64,000 nt of DNA from Chryseobacterium formosense (lineage in GTDB: Bacteria > Bacteroidota > Bacteroidia > Flavobacteriales > Weeksellaceae): NCBI RefSeq assembly GCF_900116415.1, contig NZ_FPAP01000002.1, positions 992,001 to 1,056,000 on the forward strand, read 5' to 3'. Of this stretch, positions 26,410-35,553 are shown in pieces. The translations under genes and the position numbers were made by a program. Within the stretch, counting starts at the first letter, position 1. Each line of letters starts with the position of its first letter. Under the pieces are notes generated by a model. The model had not been told where the DNA came from. It saw nothing but the letters and a program-made list of their open reading frames with translations, and ran no database searches.

Positions 26410-27045
26410 ATGAAAAAAACTTTTTTGGCATTCTTACTTTTAGCAGTTTTATCATGTGAAAAGAAAGTAGATAAAGAACCTGCAATTTCTACAGATAACC
26501 TGAAAAGGTCAAACGAAAGAACCGATACCGAGCAGGAAGCTTTCTCGAAAGAAGTTGCATTAAAAAAGACCAATGATGAACTTTTACAAGCTATAAAAGT
26601 TGGTTATTATGATGTTTTTGCGAATTACATTCATCCACAGAAGGGTGTCAGGTTTTCAATGTATGCTTTTGTTAATCGCAATGAAGACAAGCATTTTTCA
26701 AAAGCTGATTTCGAAAAGTATTTTCCCGCAAAAACCGTTTTTACATGGGGTTCAAGAGATGGTTCCGGTGAAATTTATAAGGCTACCATTCAACAGTATT
26801 TTAAAGACTGGATTTTTAAGAAAGATTTTACAAAATCCGAATATGCATTCAATAAATTCCTCGGCGGCGGAAATTCTTTAAATAATTTAAAAGAAGTCTA
26901 TCCGAATACAGATTTCACAGAAAATTATATTTCCGGTTCAGAGAAAAATGGCGGAATGGATTGGAATGTGCTTCGTTTTGTCTTTGAAGAATTTGAAGGA
27001 AAATATTATGTGGTTGCTGTGATTAATGATGAATGGACGATATAA
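26410..27045 (+). CDS. Hypothetical lipoprotein
   Basis: A 211-residue protein with a short signal peptide ending in the lipobox LSCE (Cys16), so it should be lipid-anchored. The mature part begins with a charged linker, followed by a compact alpha/beta domain (residues about 55-211) with many aromatic residues (VRFSMYAFVNRNEDKHF, then YFKDWIFKKDF) and a C-terminal KYYVVAVINDEWTI. I do not recognise a family. The gene stands alone, divergent from ypdA, with a terminator after it. Confidence 0.7.
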   Translation: MKKTFLAFLLLAVLSCEKKVDKEPAISTDNLKRSNERTDTEQEAFSKEVALKKTNDELLQAIKVGYYDVFANYIHPQKGVRFSMYAFVNRNEDKHFSKADFEKYFPAKTVFTWGSRDGSGEIYKATIQQYFKDWIFKKDFTKSEYAFNKFLGGGNSLNNLKEVYPNTDFTENYISGSEKNGGMDWNVLRFVFEEFEGKYYVVAVINDEWTI

Positions 27046-27050
27046 ATTAA

Positions 27051-27080
27051 AATTCCCCTTCTGTTGCAGATGGGGAATAA
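27051..27080. terminator. Terminator hairpin between lipoprotein and glycosyltransferase genes
   Basis: Nested stem ATTCCCC-T-TCTG-TTG-CAGA-T-GGGGAAT followed by AATTTT. Useful to both converging genes. Confidence 0.7.
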
Positions 27081-27082
27081 TT

Positions 27083-28375
27083 TTATAAGATTTCGGAAAG
27101 TTGTTTGGTTAAATTTTTTCTAGAAAACTGTTCTATATTTTCGGTGTTTTCTGAAAGGTTTCCATTTTTCCACAGTGCAAATTTTTCTAAAATGAAATCT
27201 TCAATTTCTTGTGAATCACGATAGCCGAAATGTTTTCCAGCTTTTGTTTCATCAAGAATTTTCGAAACATCTGCTTTTTCCGGGCCAAATGAAATAATCT
27301 GTTTTCCGGTTGCCAAATATTCGAATATTTTCCCCGGAATAATCCCTTTTGACGAATCGTTTGGGAAATTGGTAATCAAAAGCAGCGAAGATTTCGACAT
27401 TTCATCGACCGCTTTGTCATGAGAAACGTAACCAAGATTCAGGATATGATTTTTTAAACTTGAATTTTCAATCGTTTCTAAAATTTTATCATCAATTCGT
27501 CCAACAAACTTCAGGCTGAAATTTTCAGCAAAATCTGAATGAGTTTTAACTAAATTATCTAATGCTTTCCAAAGGTTTTCTGGGTTTCTCAACTGTTCCA
27601 AAACGCCGATGTAGCTCAACGTGAATTTTGGTTGAGAGTTTGAGAGTTTAAGGGTTTGAGAGTTTGAGTCTGATTCGTCGAACCCATTGGTAATGCAAAA
27701 GGCATTGGCGCCGTTTTTACGGAAATTTTCTGCATCGGTATAACTTGTCGCCAAAGTAATATCAGCATTTTTGAAGATTTCACTTTCCAGAAAACGGTGT
27801 TTTTTATCGGATCGGTTCGTTAGTTTTAAATGCTTATAATAAGAAATTTCTGTCCACGGATCACGGAAATCGGCAATCCATTTCAGAGTGGGCATTGCTT
27901 TTTTTAAATTTAAACCAATCAGATGCATCGAATGAGGCGGTCCTGAAGTTATAATGGTTTCAATCTTATTTTCCTTTAAATATTTTTCTAAAAACTTTGT
28001 AGAAGGCTTTACCCAAAAAACTCGGGCGTCCGGAATGAAAAAATTTCCTCTTACCCAAATTGAAAGCCTAGATTTCCAGCTTTGATTTTTTCCCACATCA
28101 AATTGCCCTGCTTTGAATTTTTTATTGCTTTTATTCAGCTTTTCAGCAAGTTGATAAGGTTCCCAAATTTTTGTTCGGATAATTTCTAAATCTTTTGGAA
28201 CATCTTTCATCAGACTTTCATCCAATAAAGGATAACTGGGGTTTTCTGGAGTGTAAATAATAGGTTTCCAGCCAAATTCAGGAAGGTATTTTGCGAATTT
28301 CAGCCATCGCTGAACTCCCGGCCCTCCTGCAGGTGGCCAATAATAGGTAATGATAAGGATTTTTTTATTTTCCAT
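27083..28375 (-). CDS. Glycosyltransferase family 4-like protein
   Basis: A 430-residue GT-B fold glycosyltransferase. The N-terminal domain starts with the typical ITYYWPPAGGPGVQRWLKFA segment, and the C-terminal nucleotide-sugar domain includes SYIGVLEQLRNPENL and GIIPGKIFEYLATGKQIIS with the conserved E. It probably adds a sugar to cell-surface polysaccharide or lipid. Between residues about 238 and 252 the sequence NSQTLKLSNSQ is encoded by an in-frame run of the heptamer TTTGAGA (27632-27671), which also occurs in nearby intergenic DNA. That run looks like a tolerated repeat insertion in a surface loop. Confidence 0.85.
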   Translation of the reverse strand: MENKKILIITYYWPPAGGPGVQRWLKFAKYLPEFGWKPIIYTPENPSYPLLDESLMKDVPKDLEIIRTKIWEPYQLAEKLNKSNKKFKAGQFDVGKNQSWKSRLSIWVRGNFFIPDARVFWVKPSTKFLEKYLKENKIETIITSGPPHSMHLIGLNLKKAMPTLKWIADFRDPWTEISYYKHLKLTNRSDKKHRFLESEIFKNADITLATSYTDAENFRKNGANAFCITNGFDESDSNSQTLKLSNSQPKFTLSYIGVLEQLRNPENLWKALDNLVKTHSDFAENFSLKFVGRIDDKILETIENSSLKNHILNLGYVSHDKAVDEMSKSSLLLITNFPNDSSKGIIPGKIFEYLATGKQIISFGPEKADVSKILDETKAGKHFGYRDSQEIEDFILEKFALWKNGNLSENTENIEQFSRKNLTKQLSEIL

Positions 28376-28389
28376 GTATTTTCAAGGCT

Positions 28390-28785
28390 GTCATTCTGAA
28401 TAGAGCAAAGCGTAATGAAGAATCTTTTTAATTTCGTCATTTAAAAAACTCCAATTTGGATTAAATTCACCAATAAGATTTTCTTTTTTAATTCTTGTCC
28501 AACCTTCTATTTGTTTTTCTCTTTTAATAGCAGTTTCTACATCAATAAATTGTTCAAAATAAACTAAATAAAAACATTTATATTTTGTAGTGAAATTCTT
28601 ATCAATTACTTCAGGATTTTGATGCTAATATAATCTGTTTTTTAAATCATTGGTGACTCCAGTATATAAAACCGTTTTTATTTTATTTGTTAAAATATAA
28701 ACGTAATAATTATGAGTTCCCAAAGTTTTCATTGCTTAAATTTTTAATGAGATTCTTCACTCCCCTTTGCTACGTTCAGAATGAC
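28390..28785. mobile_element. Inverted-repeat cassette enclosing a GIY-YIG nuclease gene
   Basis: A 35-base sequence at 28390-28424, starting GTCATTCTGAA and ending GAAGAATC, is repeated in inverted orientation at 28751-28785 with 29 of 35 positions identical. Between and partly inside the repeats lies a single gene, the nonsense-interrupted GIY-YIG reading frame. The unit exactly fills the space between the YfhO and glycosyltransferase genes. No target duplication is obvious. The interpretation as a mobile or formerly mobile unit is inferred from structure. Confidence 0.5.
28391..28732 (-). pseudogene. GIY-YIG nuclease domain protein with in-frame stop
   Basis: From ATG 28732 the frame reads as a small GIY-YIG endonuclease of the UvrC/UPF0213 type: NYYVYILTNK and LYTGVTNDLKNRLY, then later FEQFIDVETAIKREKQIEGW and the usual C-terminal LIGEFNPNW. 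Codon 36 is TAG (28625-28627), where a Glu or similar codon would be expected before HQNP. There is no frameshift, and the frame continues to TGA at 28391-28393, giving 113 codons in total. The last codons lie inside the left inverted repeat. The product would be inactive unless the stop is read through. Confidence 0.85.
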
Positions 28786-28791
28786 AAAATC

Positions 28792-31332
28792 TTAAACGGC
28801 TTTTTCAACAAGGGTAGCCTCTTTTTTCTTTTTATTCAACCAGTAAATCCCAAAAGCACTCAATACAATGAACAATCCGAAGCAAATAAGAGAAATCCAT
28901 TTTCCTTTTTCGATAACTTCCGGCTCGAAAATCATTTTGATGTTGTGATTTCCTGCAGGAACATGTACTGCGCGAAGCAGATAATCAGCTTTAATATATG
29001 GAACTTCTTTTTCGTCAACAAAAACTTTCCAGCCATGAGGATAATAAATTTCTGAGAAAACAGCTAATTGCGGAGCTTTCGACTGAGATCTAAACTCCAG
29101 CTCATTGGCTTCATATTTTGTCAGATTGATTGTCGCTGTTGAATCTGCCTGAACCTGCTTATTGTCGAAATAAGATTTATCAGAAGCATTGATAACTGCC
29201 GTTTTTTTACTGTCGATTTCCCCGATCGATTTGATTTCTTCATTCGGAGTGTTTACAAATTTAAGATCACTTACAAACCATGCATTTCCGTTTGCATTCG
29301 GATTCGGAACAACTTGGGGCTCTCCCGGATTTCCGAAAATCATGTATTTTGTGTTGAGTAAATTTAAAATTTTCGGCGTTTTTACACTGTCTGGTTGTAC
29401 GATATATTCGTTTAGTAAATCGTCGTATCTTCTCAATTTTACGGCATGATAACCTCCGATTGACGACTTAAAGTAAGACGTATTGGTTTCGCTGGTTGTT
29501 CCTAAAACCTGATTGTAAATTCTGTAATGCTTCTGGTCTTTCTCAGCAATAGTTTCCAATGTTTTGTTTACCGGAATACTTGCTAAAATAGACTGTAAGT
29601 TGGCATTATCACCTACTTTTTCAGCCAGATAATCTGAACCTTCAGTTTGGAATGGGTTTTCAGCAAAGATTTTATCTACATAATTGTCATCATTCAAATA
29701 ACGCCTGTTAACTGACCAGAGATCAAATAAACTTACGGCACCAATGATAATTAAGGCAATGTTTTGGTTTAATTTTTCCTTTAAAGCAAAGAATAAAACA
29801 GCTACGGTAATTCCTACATAAAGTAATGCTTTGATTGCATCTGTTCTGAACATATTAAAACGTTCATCTACCAAATAATCAAGAAGGAAAGGCGGTAAAT
29901 ATAATTTTTCGTTTTCTGTAGCAAAGCCTAAAATTGATTTTCCGAAAAGAATTAGAATTAATGTTAAGCCTAAAGTTCCACCACCAACATACGTAAGGAT
30001 TTTCTTTTTGTATTCTGCATCAAGATTTTCACTTTTGAAGAATCTGTACAATCCGATAATTGCGATTAATGGGAATAACAATTCCACGACAACCAAAATT
30101 GAAGACGGCGCTCTGAATTTGCTGTAGAACGGAACAAAATCAATAAACAAATCGGATAAGAACATGAAGTTGCTTCCCCATGCCAATAAAATTGTAAGAA
30201 TGGTTGCTCCTAAAATCCAGTAACGGTATTTTTTTGGAGCAAAAAAGAATCCTAAAAGTGCTAAGAAACAAACAATTGCACCTTGATAAGCGGGTCCTGA
30301 AGTTCCCGGCTGATCTCCCCAATAAGTCAAGCTTCCGAATCCTTTGGAAATTCTGTCCATTTCTGCCTGAGAAGTGACGTTATCCTGAACCATTTGCTGA
30401 ACTTTCTCCATCATTGCAGCGCCTTCCGGTTCCTGACTTCCGCCACCCATTAATCTAGGAATGAAAAGGTTTAAAGTTTCCAGTTTTCCATAACTCCACA
30501 TCAAGATACTTTCTTTATCCATCCCTGAATTTCCGGCTTTGTGACTGTCATTTGTCAAAACTTGTTTTCCTCTTACAGTCTCTTTAATGTACTCGGAATT
30601 TGCCATAATTCGCTGTGAATTCATCCCAACTCCGATGATTAAAGCTCCCGCAATAATTCCTGATGAAATCAAGAAATGTTTCATCGGAACTTTCTTTTTA
30701 ATCGCTCTTACTAATTCAGATATAAATAAAAATCCAAGTCCTAAGAACAAATAATAGGTCATTTGCGGGTGATTTGCCGCGACCTGTAATCCGAAGAAAA
30801 GGGTGGTGACAATAAAACCAATAACATATTTTTTACGAATGTAAACCAATAAAATTCCGGCTAAAAGTGGCGCAAAATATTCAATGGTATTTACTTTTCC
30901 GTTGTGTCCTGCCGCAATAATAATATAGAAATACGTGGAAAGTCCGAAAAATGTGGCTCCTAAAAGCGCATACTTCCAGTTTCGTACGGCAACCATTCCC
31001 AGAAGAAAAAATCCTGAAAACAGTAAAAAGAGATAATTAACCGGCCTAGGCAAAATATTCAGATAGCTGTCTAATTTTTTAATAATATCACCTTCAAAGC
31101 GGCTTCCCATTTGGTAAGTTGGCATTCCGCCAAACATAGAGTCGCTCCAGTAGGTTTCTTTATCAAAATTTTCCCTGTAATCAATCAACTCTTTTGCACC
31201 CCCACGATATTGTACAATGTCATGTTGGAAAAGCTGTTTTCCCGTAAAAACAGGAGTAGAATATAAAAATGCTAAAACTAAAAATGCAATCAGTGAAACT
31301 GCAATGTATATTAAGCTTTTGTTTTTTGCCAT
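28792..31332 (-). CDS. YfhO-family large membrane protein
   Basis: An 846-residue integral membrane protein of the YfhO family (GT-C-like topology), with about 12-14 hydrophobic segments, an early periplasmic loop carrying VQYRGGAKELIDYRENF, and a large soluble C-terminal region (about 570-790) before a final helix (WISLICFGLFIVLSAFGIYWL) and a Lys-rich tail. Members are thought to transfer sugars from polyprenyl carriers to lipoteichoic acids or other envelope polymers; the substrate here is unknown. It lies upstream of the glycosyltransferase gene in the same direction, separated by the GIY-YIG cassette. Confidence 0.82.
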   Translation of the reverse strand: MAKNKSLIYIAVSLIAFLVLAFLYSTPVFTGKQLFQHDIVQYRGGAKELIDYRENFDKETYWSDSMFGGMPTYQMGSRFEGDIIKKLDSYLNILPRPVNYLFLLFSGFFLLGMVAVRNWKYALLGATFFGLSTYFYIIIAAGHNGKVNTIEYFAPLLAGILLVYIRKKYVIGFIVTTLFFGLQVAANHPQMTYYLFLGLGFLFISELVRAIKKKVPMKHFLISSGIIAGALIIGVGMNSQRIMANSEYIKETVRGKQVLTNDSHKAGNSGMDKESILMWSYGKLETLNLFIPRLMGGGSQEPEGAAMMEKVQQMVQDNVTSQAEMDRISKGFGSLTYWGDQPGTSGPAYQGAIVCFLALLGFFFAPKKYRYWILGATILTILLAWGSNFMFLSDLFIDFVPFYSKFRAPSSILVVVELLFPLIAIIGLYRFFKSENLDAEYKKKILTYVGGGTLGLTLILILFGKSILGFATENEKLYLPPFLLDYLVDERFNMFRTDAIKALLYVGITVAVLFFALKEKLNQNIALIIIGAVSLFDLWSVNRRYLNDDNYVDKIFAENPFQTEGSDYLAEKVGDNANLQSILASIPVNKTLETIAEKDQKHYRIYNQVLGTTSETNTSYFKSSIGGYHAVKLRRYDDLLNEYIVQPDSVKTPKILNLLNTKYMIFGNPGEPQVVPNPNANGNAWFVSDLKFVNTPNEEIKSIGEIDSKKTAVINASDKSYFDNKQVQADSTATINLTKYEANELEFRSQSKAPQLAVFSEIYYPHGWKVFVDEKEVPYIKADYLLRAVHVPAGNHNIKMIFEPEVIEKGKWISLICFGLFIVLSAFGIYWLNKKKKEATLVEKAV

Positions 31333-31389
31333 CTTGGTTATTAAGTAGATTTTTAAATTTTCATTAGGTTTAAAAGTTCTGAATTACTT

Positions 31390-31500
31390 TAATTTACCAT
31401 TAAGAATTTTATAAGGTTTATAAGGTTTGCCGATGGCAAATTAAGTTTAATACTTAATATCCTCTAAAACTCAACAGTCTTAATGTTTTAAACATAAATT
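31390..31500. repeat. AT-rich intergenic repeat related to 59993-60104
   Basis: The stretch contains ACCATTAAGAATTTTATAAGG and TTAATACTTAATATCC, resembling the left part of the ACCATTA...TAATGGT inverted repeat near 60 kb. Similarity is judged by eye. Confidence 0.35.
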
Positions 31501-31516
31501 TTAAAACTTTTAAAGA

Positions 31517-31744
31517 TTATTTTTTCTCTTTCACCTCTTCATAGTCCACAGTTTCTGCGTCCCATTTTACTTTTTTCTCAATACTTGATTTTGAGTTTTT
31601 GTTTTCCTGCTGTTGATTGCTATTTGGTTTCAATCCCATGAAATTATAGAACTTCTTGAAGAAAATTCTTTTTAAAATATTCCAGACAAAAAAGATAATA
31701 ATCGTAGCAAGAACAATCTCAAAAATCCCTTTGATAAAAGACAT
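31517..31744 (-). CDS. DUF4834-like small membrane protein
   Basis: A 75-residue protein with one N-terminal transmembrane helix (about 3-22, FIKGIFEIVLATIIIFFVW) followed by a short basic stretch (KRIFFKKFYNFMG) and a charged cytoplasmic tail ending in EEVKEKK. The pattern matches the DUF4834 family of flavobacteria; its function is unknown. It is followed by the YfhO gene in the same direction, about 180 bases away. Confidence 0.7.
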   Translation of the reverse strand: MSFIKGIFEIVLATIIIFFVWNILKRIFFKKFYNFMGLKPNSNQQQENKNSKSSIEKKVKWDAETVDYEEVKEKK

Positions 31745-31844
31745 ATTACTTTTTATTTAATATTCAAAGTTCAAGATTCGAGGTTTTTAGAATTTCTCAT
31801 TTTTACTCAAATTCTGCAACTCTAAAACCCTCAAACTCTCCAAC

Positions 31845-32891
31845 TTATTTAGACGAAGGATTCACCATTACAGAAGAATTGGAAACGCTCTTCATCGACT
31901 GAGATTGTTTTCCGTCTGAAATTGTTTCTACCTGCGTTGTTTTTACACTGATGTTCTGATTGTTGATCCAGCCTGTGTTTTGATCAAACTTGATGGTTCC
32001 GTTTTGAGACAATTCGCTGCTCATGCTGTGCGTCATTGCACCTTGCGATTTTTTCTCTTCTTTTTTCGGAATTCCTCCGGCAATTGAAATTTCTACAATT
32101 CCGTTTCCTGCGCTTTTTAAAGTATAATTTGAAGTAACTTTTATTTTTCCGTTTGCATCGGCATTTTCAGAAGTGCTCCATTTGTCACCGATTTTAGCTC
32201 CTTTTTTCGGAAGGATAGAAAGGTTTTTTTCAAACTGATCTTTCAAAACCTTTTCATTGAAGCTTTCTTTTAAACTCGCAACCACACTTTCTCTTTGATT
32301 GGCATCTTTCACGATATTTTTAAGAGCATTGGAAATTTTTGTGTACACTGCATCAAAACCTGTAATAGAAATCACATTTCCTTTGTTATCCATCTTCATA
32401 TTCAGCTTGTTTCCTGTAAGTGCTTTGTTGACATTCCAAAGCATCTTAAGATCATCTTCTTTCGGAATTGGCAGTTTAGTATCAACAACAATGGTTTTAC
32501 CCTGAGCTGACTGAGAATTTCTTTTTCCGATAAGATTGATGGTCATATCGTAAATGTTACCCTTGATGTCGTTTACCGTAAAGCTCATTTCATCGGTAGA
32601 TTCGCTGGTTCCGTTCATGGTTTGTCCTTGCGGATCGGTCATTGTTTTTGTATCTCTCTGATAGGTTGTCAAAGGATAAGTTTTTCCTTTTTCAAGCTTG
32701 AAAGTTTGTTTGAAAAATCCTAAAGAATCTTTAATCGCCGCATCTGCTTTTACTTCTTTTACAGAATCTGCAGGAACTTCTACGGTTATTGTTTTCCCGG
32801 TTTTTGGATCTACTTTGGTGATGGTTGCTGTTTCTTTTTTACATGAAACAACTGCTATTGAGATAAGCGCTAAAGCTGCTATATTTTTCAT
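31845..32891 (-). CDS. DUF6263-like lipoprotein
   Basis: A 348-residue protein with a lipoprotein signal (lipobox VVSC, Cys17). The mature part has a KKETATITKVDPKTGKTITV linker and a beta-rich domain with conserved-looking patterns such as YPLTTYQRDTKTMTDPQG and LPKKGAKIGDKWSTSENA, which fit the DUF6263 family of Bacteroidetes surface or periplasmic lipoproteins. Function unknown. It has about 50 bases of upstream sequence before rlmB, in the same direction. Confidence 0.7.
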   Translation of the reverse strand: MKNIAALALISIAVVSCKKETATITKVDPKTGKTITVEVPADSVKEVKADAAIKDSLGFFKQTFKLEKGKTYPLTTYQRDTKTMTDPQGQTMNGTSESTDEMSFTVNDIKGNIYDMTINLIGKRNSQSAQGKTIVVDTKLPIPKEDDLKMLWNVNKALTGNKLNMKMDNKGNVISITGFDAVYTKISNALKNIVKDANQRESVVASLKESFNEKVLKDQFEKNLSILPKKGAKIGDKWSTSENADANGKIKVTSNYTLKSAGNGIVEISIAGGIPKKEEKKSQGAMTHSMSSELSQNGTIKFDQNTGWINNQNISVKTTQVETISDGKQSQSMKSVSNSSVMVNPSSK

Positions 32892-32942
32892 AATAAATTT
32901 TCTTAGTTTAGGATATGCTTATTAGCAAAGTCATTTTAATAA

Positions 32943-33740
32943 TTAAATTTTCACCAGTTTCTGTCTCATCGCCTCGTACAAAATTGCTCCACAAGCCACT
33001 GAAACATTTAGAGACTGGGTTTTCCCTTCGATCGGAAGTTTTATTTTTTCGTCTGAATGATGCAGAACTTCTTTAGAAATTCCGGTTTCTTCATTACCCA
33101 TTACAATCGCACAAGGTTCTGTGAAATCGACATCATATATCAATTTCTGCGCCTTTTCTGTTGCTGAAAATACAGAAATTCCACTTTGCTGTAAAAAGTC
33201 AACAACATGAGCAAGATTAGGTTCTTTACAGATCTTAATATTGTACATCGCTCCGGCTGAAGTTTTAATAGCGTCTGAATTTACCGGTGCTCCGCCTTTT
33301 TCAGGGATTACAACGGCATCAATTCCTACACATTCTGCAGTTCTGCAAATTGCTCCGAAGTTTCTCACATCCGTTAATCTGTCCAGAATTAGAATGAAAG
33401 GCGTTTTTCCCTGTTCGAATAATTCAGGAATAATATCTTCTACTCTGTGAAAAGGAACATCAGAGATAAAAGCAACGACACCTTGGTGGTTTTTTCTTGT
33501 AAAACGGTTAAGTTTTTCTACCGGAACGTAGTTGGGACGGATTTTATGTTTCGCTAAAATAGCTTTCAGTTCGGCATAAATTTCTCCTTGCAATGCATTT
33601 TGCACAAAAATTTTGTCAATTGTTTTTCCAGCTTCAATAGCTTCTAACACGGGACGCAATCCGAAAATGAAATCATCTTTTTTATTAGGTTCTGAATTTC
33701 TGAATTCAGATTTTGAGTTTCTATGTTGAAAATCTTCCAA
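32943..33740 (-). CDS. rlmB: 23S rRNA (guanosine-2'-O-)-methyltransferase RlmB-type (SpoU family)
   Basis: A 265-residue SPOUT methyltransferase. The N-terminal substrate-binding domain (about 22-95) starts with FIFGLRPVLEAIEAGKTIDK. Motif 1 (ILDRLTDVRNFGAICRTAE), motif 2 (VMGNEETGIS) and motif 3 (LPIEGKTQSLNVSVACGAIL) form the SAM-binding knot. Such enzymes methylate G2251 of 23S rRNA. The start appears to be TTG at 33740. The first 20 residues (MEDFQHRNSKSEFRNSEPNK) are encoded by repeat-like ATTCAGAA sequence and are not part of the family core, so the true start is uncertain. Confidence 0.88.
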   Translation of the reverse strand: MEDFQHRNSKSEFRNSEPNKKDDFIFGLRPVLEAIEAGKTIDKIFVQNALQGEIYAELKAILAKHKIRPNYVPVEKLNRFTRKNHQGVVAFISDVPFHRVEDIIPELFEQGKTPFILILDRLTDVRNFGAICRTAECVGIDAVVIPEKGGAPVNSDAIKTSAGAMYNIKICKEPNLAHVVDFLQQSGISVFSATEKAQKLIYDVDFTEPCAIVMGNEETGISKEVLHHSDEKIKLPIEGKTQSLNVSVACGAILYEAMRQKLVKI

Positions 33741-33826
33741 AATATTATTTTTTATTTTTTTAATGAATAAAGCTAATTATTCAAATTTGTTTTTACTTGG
33801 CTCTTTTTACTTTTGCCTTGGCTCTT

Positions 33827-34297
33827 TTAATACTTTTCTCCTAAAATTGCACGTTTCTGCGCGATGGTGTAACCATAATGCAGGCTTTCGTGCATATTGT
33901 TGAAAATAATTGCATCCTGAATACTTTTCAGATCCATCCCGAAACTTGTTGTGTATGGCGTGTAATCTGAAAAGAAATCACTGTCGAAATCTTTCATTAA
34001 AGTTTTTGAAGTTTCAGTCAGCAAGAACTCCAGATCTTCCACCTCAGATTTTTGTACGTTCAGATTGGGTAAAGTTCCTTTTTTGTAGGTTTCAATCCAA
34101 TATTTATCAATTCTGAAAGGATTTCCGCTCAGGTAATAATGCAGCAATTGCTGTGTGGCAACGGTATGTGCAATATTCCAGTAAATATTATTATTAAAAC
34201 CATCCGGAATCAGCAAAAGATCTTCGTGAGAAGTGTTTTGGAGAATATCTAAAAGGTTTTTTCTTACTTGTCGGTGAGCTTGAAAATGATAATTCAT
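33827..34297 (-). CDS. DinB-family putative metal-dependent hydrolase
   Basis: A 156-residue four-helix protein of the DinB superfamily. The metal-binding histidines are visible in NIAHTVATQQ (residue about 49) and in NMHESLHYGY (His137 and His141). Members include thiol-dependent transferases such as bacillithiol S-transferases; the YpdA-like protein encoded in the same window makes such a role conceivable but unproven. The -7 box TATTTTTG at 34317-34324 gives a leader of about 13 bases. Confidence 0.82.
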   Translation of the reverse strand: MNYHFQAHRQVRKNLLDILQNTSHEDLLLIPDGFNNNIYWNIAHTVATQQLLHYYLSGNPFRIDKYWIETYKKGTLPNLNVQKSEVEDLEFLLTETSKTLMKDFDSDFFSDYTPYTTSFGMDLKSIQDAIIFNNMHESLHYGYTIAQKRAILGEKY

Positions 34298-34316
34298 TTT
34301 GCAATATTTTAATCTT

Positions 34317-34324
34317 CAAAAATA
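34317..34324 (-). promoter_or_regulatory. -7 promoter box of the DinB-family gene
   Basis: TATTTTTG on the minus strand, 19 bases before the ATG. Confidence 0.5.
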
Positions 34325-34548
34325 GTTTAATAAACTGAAAATGACAATTCTTGATCGATTCAATCAACGAAAATTTATAGATTTTTATGAAATTAAAGGT
34401 TTCAGTGATAATGATTTAGAAAAATGTCTCTTGATTACTTAAAAAATTAATCAGAATATTTAACAAACTTTAACTCAAATATGGCATGTATTATGTTGAT
34501 TAATGCGTGGATTTATCAGAAATTTACCCATTAATTTAATTTAAAAGA

Positions 34549-35553
34549 ATGTCAGATTCATATCAAGCAGAAGACATCCGTCAGCTGACGGAGAAAGTGA
34601 AAGAGCAAAATTTCTTTTTTAATCTTCTGAGGCAGGAAATCAATAAAGCTATCATTGGTCAGCAATACATGATAGACCGTCTTTTGATAGGGCTTTTAGG
34701 AAATGGGCACGTTCTTTTAGAGGGTGTTCCGGGATTGGCTAAAACCTTAGCAATAAAGACTTTGGCAGAAGCTGTTCATGGCGATTTTTCAAGGATTCAA
34801 TTTACACCCGATTTACTTCCTGCAGATGTTGTAGGAACAATGATTTACAACATAAGAGAAAATGATTTTTCCATAAAAAGAGGTCCTGTTTTTGCGAATT
34901 TCGTCTTGGCAGATGAGATCAACCGTGCTCCGGCAAAAGTGCAGTCAGCTCTTCTTGAGGTAATGCAGGAAAAACAGGTGACGATTGGAGACGAAACAAT
35001 GCCATTACCAAAACCATTTTTAGTTTTAGCGACTCAAAACCCGATTGATCAGGAAGGAACTTATCTTTTACCGGAAGCGCAAAGCGACCGTTTTATGCTG
35101 AAATGTAAAATCGATTATCCTGAATTTGAAGATGAAAGAAAAGTGATGAGGATGGTTTCTACATCACATCAGCCGGAAATTAAACCGGTGATTTCTCTGC
35201 AAAATATTATGGAGGCAAAATCTCTGGTCAATCAGATTTATTTGGATGAAAAGATTGAAAAATATATTCTGGATATGGTTTTTGCAACCCGTTATCCTGA
35301 AAAATACGGACTTTCTGAACTGAAAAATTATATCAGCTTCGGAGCTTCACCAAGAGCATCTATCAATTTGGCAATTGCTTCGAGAGCATATGCATTTTTG
35401 AAAGGCAGAGCTTTTGTAATTCCTGAAGATGTAAAAGCTTTAGCACAGGACGTTTTACGACACAGAATCGGACTAACATTCGAAGCGGAAGCAGAAGAAA
35501 TTACGTCGGAGGAAATCGTGAATAGAATTTTAGCGAAAATACAAGCTCCCTAA
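34549..35553 (+). CDS. MoxR-type AAA+ ATPase
   Basis: A 334-residue AAA+ ATPase, first gene of the Bat operon. Walker A is GVPGLAKT at 59-66, and Walker B is the FVLADEINRAP segment near 121-131, followed by sensor 1 (LATQNP). MoxR proteins act as chaperones that activate VWA-domain proteins, and the next genes encode a DUF58 protein and two VWA proteins, which fits this role. The upstream 251-base gap holds no recognisable -7 box that I trust. Confidence 0.93.
   Translation: MSDSYQAEDIRQLTEKVKEQNFFFNLLRQEINKAIIGQQYMIDRLLIGLLGNGHVLLEGVPGLAKTLAIKTLAEAVHGDFSRIQFTPDLLPADVVGTMIYNIRENDFSIKRGPVFANFVLADEINRAPAKVQSALLEVMQEKQVTIGDETMPLPKPFLVLATQNPIDQEGTYLLPEAQSDRFMLKCKIDYPEFEDERKVMRMVSTSHQPEIKPVISLQNIMEAKSLVNQIYLDEKIEKYILDMVFATRYPEKYGLSELKNYISFGASPRASINLAIASRAYAFLKGRAFVIPEDVKALAQDVLRHRIGLTFEAEAEEITSEEIVNRILAKIQAP

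Noticed and set aside
28388-28790. Insertion sequence with transposase
   Set aside because: There are inverted repeats but no transposase domain; the only gene is a GIY-YIG nuclease pseudogene.
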